Part shown: one piece after another, positions 29,979 through 39,453 of the stretch
How positions within the stretch are numbered: the stretch's first letter is position 1
Layout: each line of letters begins with the position of its first letter
NCBI GenBank assembly: GCA_019459325.1
Contig: JAIBFA010000047.1
Coordinates: forward strand, 1-64,000
Length of the DNA stretch: 64,000 bases
Source: Thiobacillus sp.
GTDB taxonomy: Bacteria > Pseudomonadota > Gammaproteobacteria > Burkholderiales > Thiobacillaceae
Direction of reading: 5' to 3'
The notes under the pieces: generated by a model
Seen by the model: the letters and a program-made list of their open reading frames with translations, nothing else
What the model was told of the DNA's origin: nothing
Databases searched by the model: none
Position numbers and translations under genes: made by a program

Positions 29979-30866
29979 TCACGCCTTGCTTCCGCCGCCG
30001 ATTTCCAATAGCAAAGCACGGGCCTGCGCTTCGCAGGCCTGCGAGATCCCTGAATCCAGTGTGTTCAGCCAGGCTTTTGGCAAGGCGTCCTGTCCATACA
30101 GCGCGCCGGCCAGCATGCCAGCGATGGCGCCTGTGGTGTCGGCATCGCCGCCGCGATTGACGACATCGATCAGGCACTCCCTGATGTTCTGGGTGGCGAA
30201 GAAAGCCTGGAACACGGCCTGCAGGGTCTCGACCACATAGCCACTCGGGTTGCTACGTGGTGCGCTGCGAAACTCGAACTCGGGGTGTTGCCTAATCAGC
30301 GGGACGACATGGCGTTGCAGCAGTTGAGCCTTGTCCGCACCATGCAGCGCATCCTGCACCATCAGGGCCAGGCATTCGGTGGCGGCATCGGACAGCGCGT
30401 TGTTGTGGGTGACGTGGGCCTGGGCGCGGCAGGCCGCACGCACCTGCGTTTCGGATTGCCCCAGCGTGGCCAGCGCGACCGGCAGCACGCGCATGGCGGC
30501 GCCGTTGCCGGCGTCGTGTTCGCTGGAAGCGGTTTCCGGAATGCCGGTCGTGCGGAAGTGCAGCAGGCCGCGGCGCACGGTATTGCCGATGTCCACCGGC
30601 CGTGCGCGCATCCAGCCGTCGAAGGCGCGGGCCGCGGCCCGCGCGTCCACCCGTCCGGTTTGCAGGATGGCGCCGCCGAGTGCAAGCGCCATGGTGGTGT
30701 CGTCGGTGACCTGGCCGGGCTTGAGACGCAACCACCCACCCCCACGAATCGTGTCATGGACCTGATAGTGCGCCGCGATCTCGCGCGGGGTCATGAACTC
30801 CACGGTCGCGCCCAGGGCGTCGCCAAGGGCGAGTCCCAGATAAGCGGCGACGGCACGGGATTCCAT
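29979..30866 (-). CDS. draG: Dinitrogenase reductase-activating glycohydrolase
   Basis: A 295-residue ADP-ribosylglycohydrolase that removes ADP-ribose from the nitrogenase Fe protein. Dimanganese-site motifs are present: LGLALGDALGATVEF, TDDTTMALALG and NRGGDADTTGAIAGMLAGALYG. The start is the ATG at 30866; the reading frame extends further upstream but that part overlaps nifQ. It closes the nifB operon, 20 bp after nifQ, and its partner draT lies near nifH. Confidence 0.94.
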   Translation of the reverse strand: MESRAVAAYLGLALGDALGATVEFMTPREIAAHYQVHDTIRGGGWLRLKPGQVTDDTTMALALGGAILQTGRVDARAAARAFDGWMRARPVDIGNTVRRGLLHFRTTGIPETASSEHDAGNGAAMRVLPVALATLGQSETQVRAACRAQAHVTHNNALSDAATECLALMVQDALHGADKAQLLQRHVVPLIRQHPEFEFRSAPRSNPSGYVVETLQAVFQAFFATQNIRECLIDVVNRGGDADTTGAIAGMLAGALYGQDALPKAWLNTLDSGISQACEAQARALLLEIGGGSKA

Positions 30867-30886
30867 TTCGGCGACCGGCCCCTGAG

Positions 30887-31468
30887 CTAATCCTCCGGCC
30901 CGAAGCACTTGGCGTAATCCACGCACACCTCGCACGACGGCGAGCGGCAGACGACCACGCCTTCGCCCTCGCAAAGCTGCTTGTACAGGAATTTTTTCCA
31001 CTTCATGTCGCGCGTGTTCCTGGCCGCCAGCGCGGGGAAGTTCTGCGTCATCAGGCGGGACAGATCGACCCGCGACCACAGCCCCAGGTCCTGCCACAGG
31101 TGATCGCCGCCCATGCAGGCAGCGGTGACGATTTCTGCCATCCAGCGCTCGGAATCATCCGCCCCGGCGCAGTGTTCCTGCAGCAGCGTCAGCAGTTCAT
31201 CGCGCTCGGCGTGGCGTTCGGCTTCCACGGCCGGGACGGCCAGCACCGCGGGCAGCGTGAAACCGGGGAAGTGGCGCGCCATCAAGGCAAGGAACGCTGC
31301 CGGCGCGAGCCCCAGGCCGGGCGGCAACGCGCCCAGACCCAGCGTCTGGCTGACCAGCATGCGCGCAAACAGGTCGTCGTTGGGCAGGCCGCCAGCGCGC
31401 GCCATCAGCAGGCCATACAGTCCGGCCCGATCAACGACAGGCGAAGACATGGCGCAGGCGGTACTCAT
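30887..31468 (-). CDS. nifQ: NifQ molybdenum-supply protein
   Basis: A 193-residue protein of the NifQ family, which carries a Mo-Fe-S cluster and delivers molybdenum for FeMo-cofactor assembly. The conserved C-terminal CRSPSCEVCVDYAKCF (CX4CX2CX5C) is present and so is the GDHLWQDLGLWSR segment. The start overlaps the ferredoxin stop (ATGA). Confidence 0.94.
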   Translation of the reverse strand: MSTACAMSSPVVDRAGLYGLLMARAGGLPNDDLFARMLVSQTLGLGALPPGLGLAPAAFLALMARHFPGFTLPAVLAVPAVEAERHAERDELLTLLQEHCAGADDSERWMAEIVTAACMGGDHLWQDLGLWSRVDLSRLMTQNFPALAARNTRDMKWKKFLYKQLCEGEGVVVCRSPSCEVCVDYAKCFGPED

Positions 31469-31824
31469 TTGCTCGGGTATTCCACCACGATGTCCTCGTC
31501 GCGCAGGACCATCTGGCAGGCCAGGCGCCAGGCGGTGTGAACAGTGTCGTCCACTTTCATTGCCTCGATCTGGTCCTTGGTGATTTTGCCCAGGTCTTTC
31601 AGCACGGTGATTTCGCGGTCGGTGAGCGGGCCGCCCATGGGGCCCTTGCGGGTCACGTTGGTGACCTTGATGAGGCAGGTGCCGCATTCGCCGTCGCCGC
31701 AACTGAAGTCGATGGGAATGTGATTCTCCTTGGCCAGTTGCAGCAGGCTCTTGGTGTGGCTGCCGGCGACGGCGTAGACGGTCTTGTCCTTGTGCAGCGG
31801 GCTGGAAAAAGTGACGACGGGCAT
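31465..31824 (-). CDS. 2Fe-2S ferredoxin, nif-associated
   Basis: A 119-residue plant/bacterial-type ferredoxin. Cluster cysteines are in CGDGECGTC (CX4CX2C) with a fourth in LACQM about 50 residues later. A TNVTRKGPMGGPLTDRE insert between them is longer than in the neighbouring ferredoxin. It has an AGGAG ribosome-binding site. Likely electron carrier for nitrogenase or cofactor synthesis. Confidence 0.9.
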   Translation of the reverse strand: MPVVTFSSPLHKDKTVYAVAGSHTKSLLQLAKENHIPIDFSCGDGECGTCLIKVTNVTRKGPMGGPLTDREITVLKDLGKITKDQIEAMKVDDTVHTAWRLACQMVLRDEDIVVEYPSK

Positions 31825-31854
31825 GATGAACTCCTGTGGGTTGAATAAAATTGA

Positions 31855-33402
<1,548 letters not shown>

Positions 33403-33403
<1 letters not shown>

Positions 33404-33831
33404 CAGCGTGCCCCCACCGGGCAGGGCTGGGCGGCGTGGTCCTTGGTACAGGCTTCGAGGTTTTCGCGCGGGATCTTGCTCGCCAGCCCGATCCAGCGGT
33501 CGACCGCGTCCTGGTCAAACCCCACCCGGCGCTCGCCGTCCACATCCATCAGCGGACGGCGGATCAGCAGCGGGTCGGCCAGCATCAATCCAAGCGCGGC
33601 AGATTCATTCAGACCCTCCGGCTGCACCTCGCCCGACTTGATGCGCGGCGCGCTGGGGTTAAACCATTCGGCTACCGGCAGCGTGCCGAAAAAATCGCGC
33701 AGGCGCGAGGCACTCCATTTCTCGGTCAACAGGCTTTTGGCCAGCACCGTATGCCCGGCCGCCGCCAGCAACACCTTCTGCCGGGTGTTGTTGGCGCAGC
33801 CGGGTTTTTCATAGAAGACGACGGTGGCCAT
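33403..33831 (-). CDS. ArsC-family nitrogenase-associated protein (NifO-like)
   Basis: A 142-residue thioredoxin-fold protein of the ArsC/Spx family. It begins VVFYEKPGCANNTRQK with the single active-site-like Cys, and has LIRRPLMDVDGERRVGFD near the end, as in the nitrogenase-associated NifO-type proteins. The extra C-terminal ACTKDHAAQPC tail carries two more cysteines. It lies between fdxN and the flavodiiron gene in the nifB operon. Biochemical role is unclear. Confidence 0.85.
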
Positions 33832-33838
33832 GATTGCG

Positions 33839-34147
33839 TCAGCCGGTCTTGGCTTCCAGCGCCGCCTGATAGGTCGCCTCCACCGCCGCCTGGTACTTGG
33901 CCAGCATCTCGGCCGAGATGCCGGTGAGCGAACCGGGCAGGTTCAGCGCCACCCCCAGTTCGTCGACGATGGCGCCCTCGATCGGGCAGATGCTCGAACA
34001 CTGCGCGTCATCGTAGTCGCCCAGGCATTCGGTGCACTTGTCCGGGTCGATCAGGAAGTGCGGCGACGCCTGATAGATCGCCTCGTTGGGGCACAGCGGT
34101 TCGCAGGCGTAGCAGTTGACGCAGGATTCGATGATTTCCAATGCCAT
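33839..34147 (-). CDS. fdxN: 2[4Fe-4S] ferredoxin, FdxN-like
   Basis: A 102-residue bacterial-type ferredoxin. The first cluster is CVNCYACEPLCP and the second CTECLGDYDDAQCSSICP, with an eight-residue insertion between Cys2 and Cys3 of the second motif, typical of nif ferredoxins. A 40-residue helical tail follows. The start ATG at 34147 has a GGAG site. FdxN-type proteins donate electrons to NifB; it directly follows nifB. Confidence 0.92.
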   Translation of the reverse strand: MALEIIESCVNCYACEPLCPNEAIYQASPHFLIDPDKCTECLGDYDDAQCSSICPIEGAIVDELGVALNLPGSLTGISAEMLAKYQAAVEATYQAALEAKTG

Positions 34148-34160
34148 GGTGGTGATCTCC

Positions 34161-35678
34161 TCAGGCAACTTTCTGCTGCTGCACGGGCGCTTCGTCGAGC
34201 TTGCCGGCGGCGCGCAATTCCTCGTACACCGCGGCGATGGCTTCCTCGATGGGCTCCATCGCGTGCTCGCCGTTGGGCTGGATGCCCGCGGCTTCCAGCG
34301 GCGCCCACGGTTCGAAGCCGATCTTGGCCGACAGCACCACCTCGCAGCCCTTCAGCACGCGCAGGGTTTCGTCCAGCGCGGACTCGCCGTCTCCGCAGCT
34401 CGATCCGCCCTCGCAGTACGGCGTCGTCTTGCGGTGGCCGATGAAGCGCACGCCGGCGGGCGAAGCCTCGTACACCAGGAACTCGTGGGCATGGCCGAAG
34501 TGCTCGTTGATGACGCCGCCGCCCTTGGTCGACACCGCCATCAGCACCGGGCGGGTGGGCGGCGCGTCGGCCTCGCCGCGCAGGGCGATCAGCGCGGCCT
34601 TGGCCTGCGCCTGGAACAGCCGGTCCTGCTCCTTGACCTCCAGCTCCTTCGCAATCTGCGCATGCACTTCGGCGCGCTTCACCATCGCAGCGGGGTAGTC
34701 GATCTCCATGTCCTCGATCTTGTCCATGGTGAATTCCAGGCCGCGATCCTCGCCCAGGAGGCCGACCGCGTCGGCGCGGCACTGGCGGCAGTGGCGCATC
34801 ATGTTCATGTCGCCGGAACACGCGTCCTGCAGTTCCTGCAGTTCCTCGGCGGTCGGGCTGGACTGCCCCATCAGGCCGTAGAAGGTGCCGTGCTCGGGCT
34901 CGGCGATCAGCGGCATCACGTTGTGCAGGAAGGCGCCTTTCGACTTGACCACCTTCGACACCTCGGCGAGATGCTTGTCGTTCACGCCCGGGATCATCAC
35001 CGAGTTGACCTTCACCAGGATGCCGCGCGCGGTCAGCATCTCCAGCCCCTTCTGCTGCTGCTCGATGAGGATGGCCGCGCCTTCGCGCCCCATGATGCGT
35101 TTGTTGTTCCAGAAGATCCACGGGTAGATCTGCGCGCCCACGTCGGGGTCGACGCAGTTGATCGTGATGGTGACGTGGTCGATGTTGTGCTTCGACAGTT
35201 CCTCCACGCTCTCGGGCAGCGCGAGGCCGTTGGTCGACACGCACAGCTTGATGTCGGGCGCCTTCTCGCTCAATTCGCGGAAGGTGGCGAAGGTGCGCTC
35301 CGGGTTGGCGAGTGGGTCGCCAGGACCGGCGATGCCGAGCACCGTCATCTGCGGAATGTTGGCCGCCACCGCCATCACCTTCTTCACCGCCTGCTCCGGC
35401 GTCAGCACTTCCGACACCACGCCGGGACGCGACTCGTTCGAGCAGTCGTACTTGCGGTTGCAGTAATGGCACTGGATGTTGCACGCCGGCGCCACCGCCA
35501 CGTGCATGCGTGCAAAGTAATGGTGCGCCTGCTCGGAATAGCAGGGATGGTTGTGCACCTTGGCGCGGATGTGTTCCGGCAGGTGATTGAGCTGATCGTC
35601 GGTGGAACCGCAGGAATGCGAGTCGCACCCTCCTCCGGCCGCACCCTCGCTACTGGAATTGATAACTGGCAAATCCAC
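34161..35678 (-). CDS. nifB: NifB radical SAM FeMo-cofactor core synthase
   Basis: A 505-residue enzyme that builds the carbide-containing NifB-co. The start I choose is GTG 35678, which has GGGAGGA six bases upstream; a TTG at 35717 lies within the promoter. The radical-SAM cluster cysteines are C66, C70 and C73 (CNIQCHYC), followed by extra conserved Cys and His residues and the GPGDPLANPERTF SAM-binding segment. A C-terminal NifX-like domain (from about residue 370) binds cofactor, with GGGVINEHFGHAHEFLVYE. Sigma-54 promoter and NifA site lie upstream. Confidence 0.97.
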   Translation of the reverse strand: MDLPVINSSSEGAAGGGCDSHSCGSTDDQLNHLPEHIRAKVHNHPCYSEQAHHYFARMHVAVAPACNIQCHYCNRKYDCSNESRPGVVSEVLTPEQAVKKVMAVAANIPQMTVLGIAGPGDPLANPERTFATFRELSEKAPDIKLCVSTNGLALPESVEELSKHNIDHVTITINCVDPDVGAQIYPWIFWNNKRIMGREGAAILIEQQQKGLEMLTARGILVKVNSVMIPGVNDKHLAEVSKVVKSKGAFLHNVMPLIAEPEHGTFYGLMGQSSPTAEELQELQDACSGDMNMMRHCRQCRADAVGLLGEDRGLEFTMDKIEDMEIDYPAAMVKRAEVHAQIAKELEVKEQDRLFQAQAKAALIALRGEADAPPTRPVLMAVSTKGGGVINEHFGHAHEFLVYEASPAGVRFIGHRKTTPYCEGGSSCGDGESALDETLRVLKGCEVVLSAKIGFEPWAPLEAAGIQPNGEHAMEPIEEAIAAVYEELRAAGKLDEAPVQQQKVA

Positions 35679-35713
35679 GGATCGTCCTCCCTCAAGGTTA
35701 CGACCTGACACTC

Positions 35714-35728
35714 GCAAGCCCCGTGCCT
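35714..35728 (-). promoter_or_regulatory. Sigma-54 promoter of nifB
   Basis: On the minus strand AGGCACGGGGCTTGC keeps GG at -24 and GC at -12 with 10 bp between, matching TGGCACG-N4-TTGC. It is about 36 bp before the chosen nifB start and 65 bp from the upstream NifA site. Confidence 0.88.
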
Positions 35729-35791
35729 GCCCGTGACGCTGCGTAAAGCGCTTGTTTATTAAGGAGAAAACGCTGGTTGTTCAGGTGCGGC

Positions 35792-35807
35792 TGTCGCAAA
35801 CGCCACA
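35792..35807. promoter_or_regulatory. NifA upstream activator site (TGT-N10-ACA)
   Basis: TGT, ten bases, ACA. It is positioned about 65-80 bp from the nifB -24 element and about 110 bp from the -24 of a divergent sigma-54 promoter at 35916-35931, so it could serve both. Confidence 0.8.
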
Positions 35808-35915
35808 CGACACGGGTGGAAAAGTTGTGGCGAAGGCGACAAGCGCAAGGGAGGGTGTGAAGCGATATGCCCAGGAATCGGATGCCCACACTGGGCCGGC
35901 AAAGCGTCCGCCTCA

Positions 35916-35931
35916 CGGCACAGCGATTGCT
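35916..35931 (+). promoter_or_regulatory. Sigma-54 promoter of the HepT-like gene
   Basis: CGGCACAGCGATTGCT has GG, ten bases, GC, as in the TGGCACG-N4-TTGC consensus (first base and one other differ). Predicted start is about 26 bp before the ATG at 35968. Confidence 0.7.
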
Positions 35932-35967
35932 TGACCCCTGTTCATCTCACCAGGGAGCCCCCCCATC

Positions 35968-36318
35968 ATGCTGACAGGTGCAATGCTGGGTCTGATCCAG
36001 CAGACCGGAATGGACATCATCGTCCTCACCGAAGAACTCGACGAGCAGGAATTTTTCTCCAGTCGGCTCACCCGGATGGAAACCTTTCGATTGTTGGGCG
36101 TCATGGCGTACACCGCGCGCAACCTGTCGGCAAATGTGCGCGAACAGTTGCCGGAAATCGACTGGCCCACCTGGGCGGCGCTACCCGCCGCATTGATCCG
36201 GCCCACCGATCACCCCTTGCAGATATGGGTGGCTGCGCGTGAACTCACCCCGCTTACTGTGCAACACCTCATTGAATACAGGCGGGTTTATCCGGAGCTG
36301 TTTTCGCTGGTGCCGTAG
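35968..36318 (+). CDS. HepT/DUF86-like protein under nif control
   Basis: A 116-residue helical protein. The stretch FSSRLTRMETFRLLGVMAYTARNLS followed by LPEIDWPTWAALPAALI follows the DUF86/HepT HEPN pattern, including the position of the family's 'W..I..LRN' motif. The ribonuclease Rx4-6H motif of active HepT is not seen at the end. No MNT-type antitoxin is adjacent. It is divergent from nifB with its own sigma-54 promoter. A 105-bp 3' fragment of a paralogue occurs at 37978-38083. Confidence 0.75.
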   Translation: MLTGAMLGLIQQTGMDIIVLTEELDEQEFFSSRLTRMETFRLLGVMAYTARNLSANVREQLPEIDWPTWAALPAALIRPTDHPLQIWVAARELTPLTVQHLIEYRRVYPELFSLVP

Positions 36319-36436
36319 GAGGCTTGGTTAGGCAGGTCGTTTGCAGCCAAGCTGCGGGCGATATGTCCAGGCTCCAGGAGCGTCAGTTTTCTGCCGGAAA
36401 CGGAGCATCAACGTTCCCCTTGAAGAGGTCGCAGCA

Positions 36437-37342
36437 TTAGAGCCCTGTCTCCCGCGCATCAATGTAGCGAGCATTGTTGTTCAACAGATCGAGATCAATC
36501 CCTTGCCGCTTCACGATAACTTGCTGGATTGCTACCGGCTCCTTGGAGAGGGCTTTCAAAGCTCTTTCATTTAGCTCTTTTGCCTCATCGAGCCGCCCTG
36601 CCGAAACCAAGGCCGGGATTTTTCCAACAAACGCGTAATCCATTGCGACCAACTGTTCTGCGGTGCCACCGATGTATCCCGCGGCCACATATTGGCGATA
36701 CCGTTTATTGAAATTCCTGTCCCTCTTCGCCAGGTCTTCATACTCCTTAAAAATGCTTGCAATCTCTTCATCCATTCGGAAGACCGAGTTGGGCCACTTC
36801 GCAAGCGCGACAGCTGCGTCGTACCAGATACGCGCGCTGCGAAGCGTGGCGGCATGCAGTGGCTGCTTGTGTTCGAAGCGCCATTTCTTGTGAAACGTAC
36901 GTGCCTGAAAATATTTACGCAGGGTGCTATCGAGGTCAGTCCCGAGCGCATCGATCGCATTGAGCGTCTCGATCCTGTAACCGATCGGCTCGTGGTAAAC
37001 GTTGAGGTTGAGCTTCTTGGGAGGCAGAGGGCGTATGCCTAAATAGAGTTGCTCTTTTGCCATACCCCAGGACGCAACAAGCCTATAGGACGCAATGAGT
37101 CGGTTTGCGCGCCCGGCGCTTTCTGCGCTGGGGAGTATAAGCAAGGTCTTGAAAGTGCCGTCAGCCGGGTCACGATTGAGGGCGAAGGGCTGTATATCAT
37201 CTTCCAGCTGGAGCGTGACTTGCGCAGGGGAATCTTGAGCGACGACCTGGACGCTGAGATCGATTTCCTCCGCCCAGAGTTTGCTCGCTGCGAGACCTGT
37301 GCTGAGCGCTATCGACAACGCCACCCGAGTTGCTGCTTGCAT
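36437..37342 (-). CDS. Exported hypothetical protein, MNIO-locus neighbour
   Basis: A 301-residue protein with a signal peptide (about 1-24, ending KLWA). The mature part has no cysteine cluster and no recognised domain; the second half is helical with charged stretches and a GRLDEAKELNERALKALSKEP segment that is TPR-like. It is the distal gene of a two-gene operon with the membrane protein at 37351-37860, 8 bp away. Base composition is near 50% GC, lower than the nif genes, a sign of transfer. Confidence 0.7.
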   Translation of the reverse strand: MQAATRVALSIALSTGLAASKLWAEEIDLSVQVVAQDSPAQVTLQLEDDIQPFALNRDPADGTFKTLLILPSAESAGRANRLIASYRLVASWGMAKEQLYLGIRPLPPKKLNLNVYHEPIGYRIETLNAIDALGTDLDSTLRKYFQARTFHKKWRFEHKQPLHAATLRSARIWYDAAVALAKWPNSVFRMDEEIASIFKEYEDLAKRDRNFNKRYRQYVAAGYIGGTAEQLVAMDYAFVGKIPALVSAGRLDEAKELNERALKALSKEPVAIQQVIVKRQGIDLDLLNNNARYIDARETGL

Positions 37343-37350
37343 AGTGCCCC

Positions 37351-37860
37351 CTATTTGGCTCCGTTTACCACACTGATACCGATGAGCATCATCAAGTACA
37401 TCAAGAGCGTCTCTTGAACGCGAGTGAAGAACGCCTTTGCCAGATTTGTATCAAGGGGTTCCTCCAGTCCGGATAGCGCGGTCACTGTCGAGCTCATATC
37501 GAATATCACTGCGACGGCGACAGTGACCGCGAACAAGAACAAGATGAAAAACGCGAGCCACAACATTGCCTTAGTGGGTCGACCCCGGAAAGCTATGATG
37601 GACAGTGCGGACATGACGGGAAACAGGACCTTGTGGAACTCGTTAAGCGTCGATTCAGAGGATTTCATGAACGCAGCAAACCATGCGAACAGTAAGCTGT
37701 CCTGCTGGAAAAAATCTGTAGTCCACGCTGCGGCCGCAATTATCAGAATCGGCGTGACGTAGAGGGTGGTAAGGACAAAAGCAAACGCAACGGCCACTCC
37801 CTGATTCTGCTCGATCCATGCAAGGCCTGGAGCGGCCGATGGTTGCTGTTCTATGCCCAT
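37351..37860 (-). CDS. Membrane hypothetical protein
   Basis: A 169-residue protein with about four transmembrane segments (roughly 25-50, 70-90, 95-115 and a C-terminal one near 145-165) and a PSAAPGLAWIEQNQG N-terminus. ATG 37860 follows GAGGAAGGG, better than the TTG at 37884. No family is recognised. A 44-bp upstream element at 37899-37942 is shared with the peptide/MNIO operon, so it is likely co-regulated with it. Confidence 0.65.
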   Translation of the reverse strand: MGIEQQPSAAPGLAWIEQNQGVAVAFAFVLTTLYVTPILIIAAAAWTTDFFQQDSLLFAWFAAFMKSSESTLNEFHKVLFPVMSALSIIAFRGRPTKAMLWLAFFILFLFAVTVAVAVIFDMSSTVTALSGLEEPLDTNLAKAFFTRVQETLLMYLMMLIGISVVNGAK

Positions 37861-37898
37861 TTTATCAATCCCTTCCTCGCCCAATTGGCTACATAAAA

Positions 37899-37942
37899 CT
37901 TAGGACAAAAAATCGAGAATTGATATACGACTTTCGTTGTAG
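37899..37942 (-). promoter_or_regulatory. Shared 44-bp upstream element, copy B
   Basis: Read on the minus strand, this sequence aligns without gaps to 39054-39097 (plus strand) at 35 of 44 positions. Conserved block one (24 bp) begins CTACAAC and ends GTATATCAAT; after a variable 9-bp spacer comes block two, TTTGTCCTAAG, identical in both. It ends 38 bp before the membrane-protein start. The conserved-variable-conserved layout looks like a promoter plus operator. Confidence 0.7.
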
Positions 37943-37977
37943 TTGGCCCCCCTTCCGCTACTGACCCTTTTGAATAC

Positions 37978-38083
37978 TCTGGGTCGCGGCGCGCGAACTC
38001 GCCCCACGCACCGTGCAGCAGCTCATCGATTACAGGCGGGTGGTTCCGGAATTGTTTTCGCTAGTGCCGCAAACCCTCGCCTG
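37978..38083 (+). pseudogene. 3' fragment of a second HepT/DUF86-like gene
   Basis: Translates to RELAPRTVQQLIDYRRVVPELFSLVPQ, aligning with the end of the protein encoded at 35968-36318 (RELTPLTVQHLIEYRRVYPELFSLVP). Upstream, the homology stops abruptly near 37978, so it is a truncated paralogue. It now lies just behind the shared promoter element, consistent with an insertion that cut the gene. Confidence 0.75.
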
Positions 38084-38108
38084 ATTGCGTTCCAACTTAT
38101 TCGAGTAT

Positions 38109-38579
38109 CTAGCTCAGGACCTCGGCGAGCGTTTCAGGCGAAATCGTCGTGGCCTGGGCAAACCCGCCGACGAATCGAATCGACTCCGGCACGATCGCGA
38201 ACAGCGAGAAGTCGGAAAAGCCGAACATCATCTCGCTCTGGGGAAACCGCGCCAGGTAGGCCGCCTTGGCCGCAGCATGCCCGGGCGTGCCGGCGACGAG
38301 CTGCACCGCCTCGCCCTGCACCGTGATGCGCGCCAACTCCTGGGCCATTACCTCGGGCGTCGGCGGCGCAATCACCAGCAGGCTCACCTGCGAATGCGCC
38401 AGCATGTCCTTCGTGTGCGCCGCGAGCTGGCTGACATGGATGATGAAATCCGTGCTGCCGGGACGCAGCGCGAAGGGCACCATGGAAACGTAGGGCTGGC
38501 CCTGGTGCAGCGTGCCGAGGGCAGCGACTTCCTGGGTTCGCAGCAGGTCGCGGAGGGTTTGGGCGTGGGCGGGGTTCAT
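38109..38579 (-). CDS. Pyridoxamine-phosphate-oxidase-fold protein (HugZ-like)
   Basis: A 156-residue protein with the split beta-barrel FMN-binding fold: EVAALGTLHQGQPYVSMVPFALRPG, then SQLAAHTKDMLAHSQVSLLVIAPP, as in the haem-utilisation HugZ family. The ATG at 38579 is chosen because the upstream part of the frame has no family content. GC is higher than in the genes either side. Function (flavin oxidoreductase or haem related) is not fixed. Confidence 0.8.
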   Translation of the reverse strand: MNPAHAQTLRDLLRTQEVAALGTLHQGQPYVSMVPFALRPGSTDFIIHVSQLAAHTKDMLAHSQVSLLVIAPPTPEVMAQELARITVQGEAVQLVAGTPGHAAAKAAYLARFPQSEMMFGFSDFSLFAIVPESIRFVGGFAQATTISPETLAEVLS

Positions 38580-39053
38580 CAGTTGGGCGGGAGGCTCATC
38601 GATACTTGTTCTGGACGTCCCAAGTTTACTCAATGTGTTCGGCCCGATGGTTGGAACAGACCGAAGTTCGCCCTTGGGGTTTCAATGAACCCTCATCCAA
38701 TGGGCTGCTAACAGCCAAAAGCGGAAGTTCAGGTTGGGAAGCCAGACTGTCTCTTGTTCGGCCGAAGCGGTCTTTTGCCCAGCATGGCAAATACGTCCGC
38801 TATGGGCTGCTGACCGGTCGATCGCGGACCAGTACGCCGAGTGTCCGTTTCAGACTTCCGCTAATGCGTACGAACGACCCGTTATAGTCACCCCAGGCTT
38901 GCTCCCGAATATCAGTTTTGCCCCCAAAAGCGGCCATCCGTTGCCTACTCCGCGGGGTGCACTTTCGGCTAAACAGAGATTACTTAAGTCGATGTACGGG
39001 CGACTAGCTACGCACGTCACGTGCCTTGATTCAAGTGCCAAAAAGTCCCCCAC
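38580..39053. other. Non-coding stretch between the PNPOx-like gene and the MNIO locus
   Basis: About 475 bp with no convincing coding frame on either strand (frames are short and lack ribosome-binding sites). It holds GC-mixed sequence that looks like degraded material; the ordered features resume with the shared 44-bp element at 39054. Confidence 0.5.
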
Positions 39054-39097
39054 CTACAACTAAAGTTGTATATCAATCTTTAAACCTTTGTCCTAAG
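39054..39097 (+). promoter_or_regulatory. Shared 44-bp upstream element, copy A
   Basis: Same element as 37899-37942, in matching orientation relative to its gene, 91 bp before the peptide start. It contains a short dyad ACAAC-TAAA-GTTGT followed by TATATCAAT and, after 9 variable bases, TTTGTCCTAAG. GTCC at such a position resembles an ECF-sigma -10 element, but that is only a suggestion. Confidence 0.7.
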
Positions 39098-39187
39098 GTG
39101 TATTCAGTTGTGCCGTTGGGTGACACTCGATGTCTCCCGGCATCGTCGAGGAACCCGCATTAGTTAACTAACGAAGGAGAATTCGCA

Positions 39188-39448
39188 ATGCCAAGCAAAG
39201 TTGTAGGATCCATCGCTATAGATACCGTCCCGTTGCCAGACCGCGCAGTGCGCGTCAGTCTTCCGGCTAAGGTTGCTTATGACCTCAAAGCGTTTCAAAA
39301 GGTGCAGGCATCAATTCTGGATCGGCTCGGTTGCGCCGCATGCTGTTCCGGTTGGGACATACGCTTCGATGTTGTTCGCTCTTACGCGGTCGACGAGAAA
39401 CTGAATCTCCGAGAGGTAGTCGGGGGCGGCGTCATAATCGACGGCTGA
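39188..39448 (+). CDS. Small Cys-containing peptide (candidate MNIO substrate)
   Basis: An 86-residue protein with no signal peptide. It has exactly three cysteines, C49, C52 and C53, in GCAACCSGWDI (CxxCC), preceded by a helical stretch that could be a leader (residues 28-47). The tail is charged, then glycine-rich (REVVGGGVIIDG). It has an AAGGAG site and ends 5 bp before the MNIO gene, the arrangement seen for RiPP precursor and MNIO enzyme pairs. No named precursor family (bufferin, methanobactin, TglA) is matched. That it is modified is inference. Confidence 0.7.
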   Translation: MPSKVVGSIAIDTVPLPDRAVRVSLPAKVAYDLKAFQKVQASILDRLGCAACCSGWDIRFDVVRSYAVDEKLNLREVVGGGVIIDG

Positions 39449-39453
39449 CCGTC

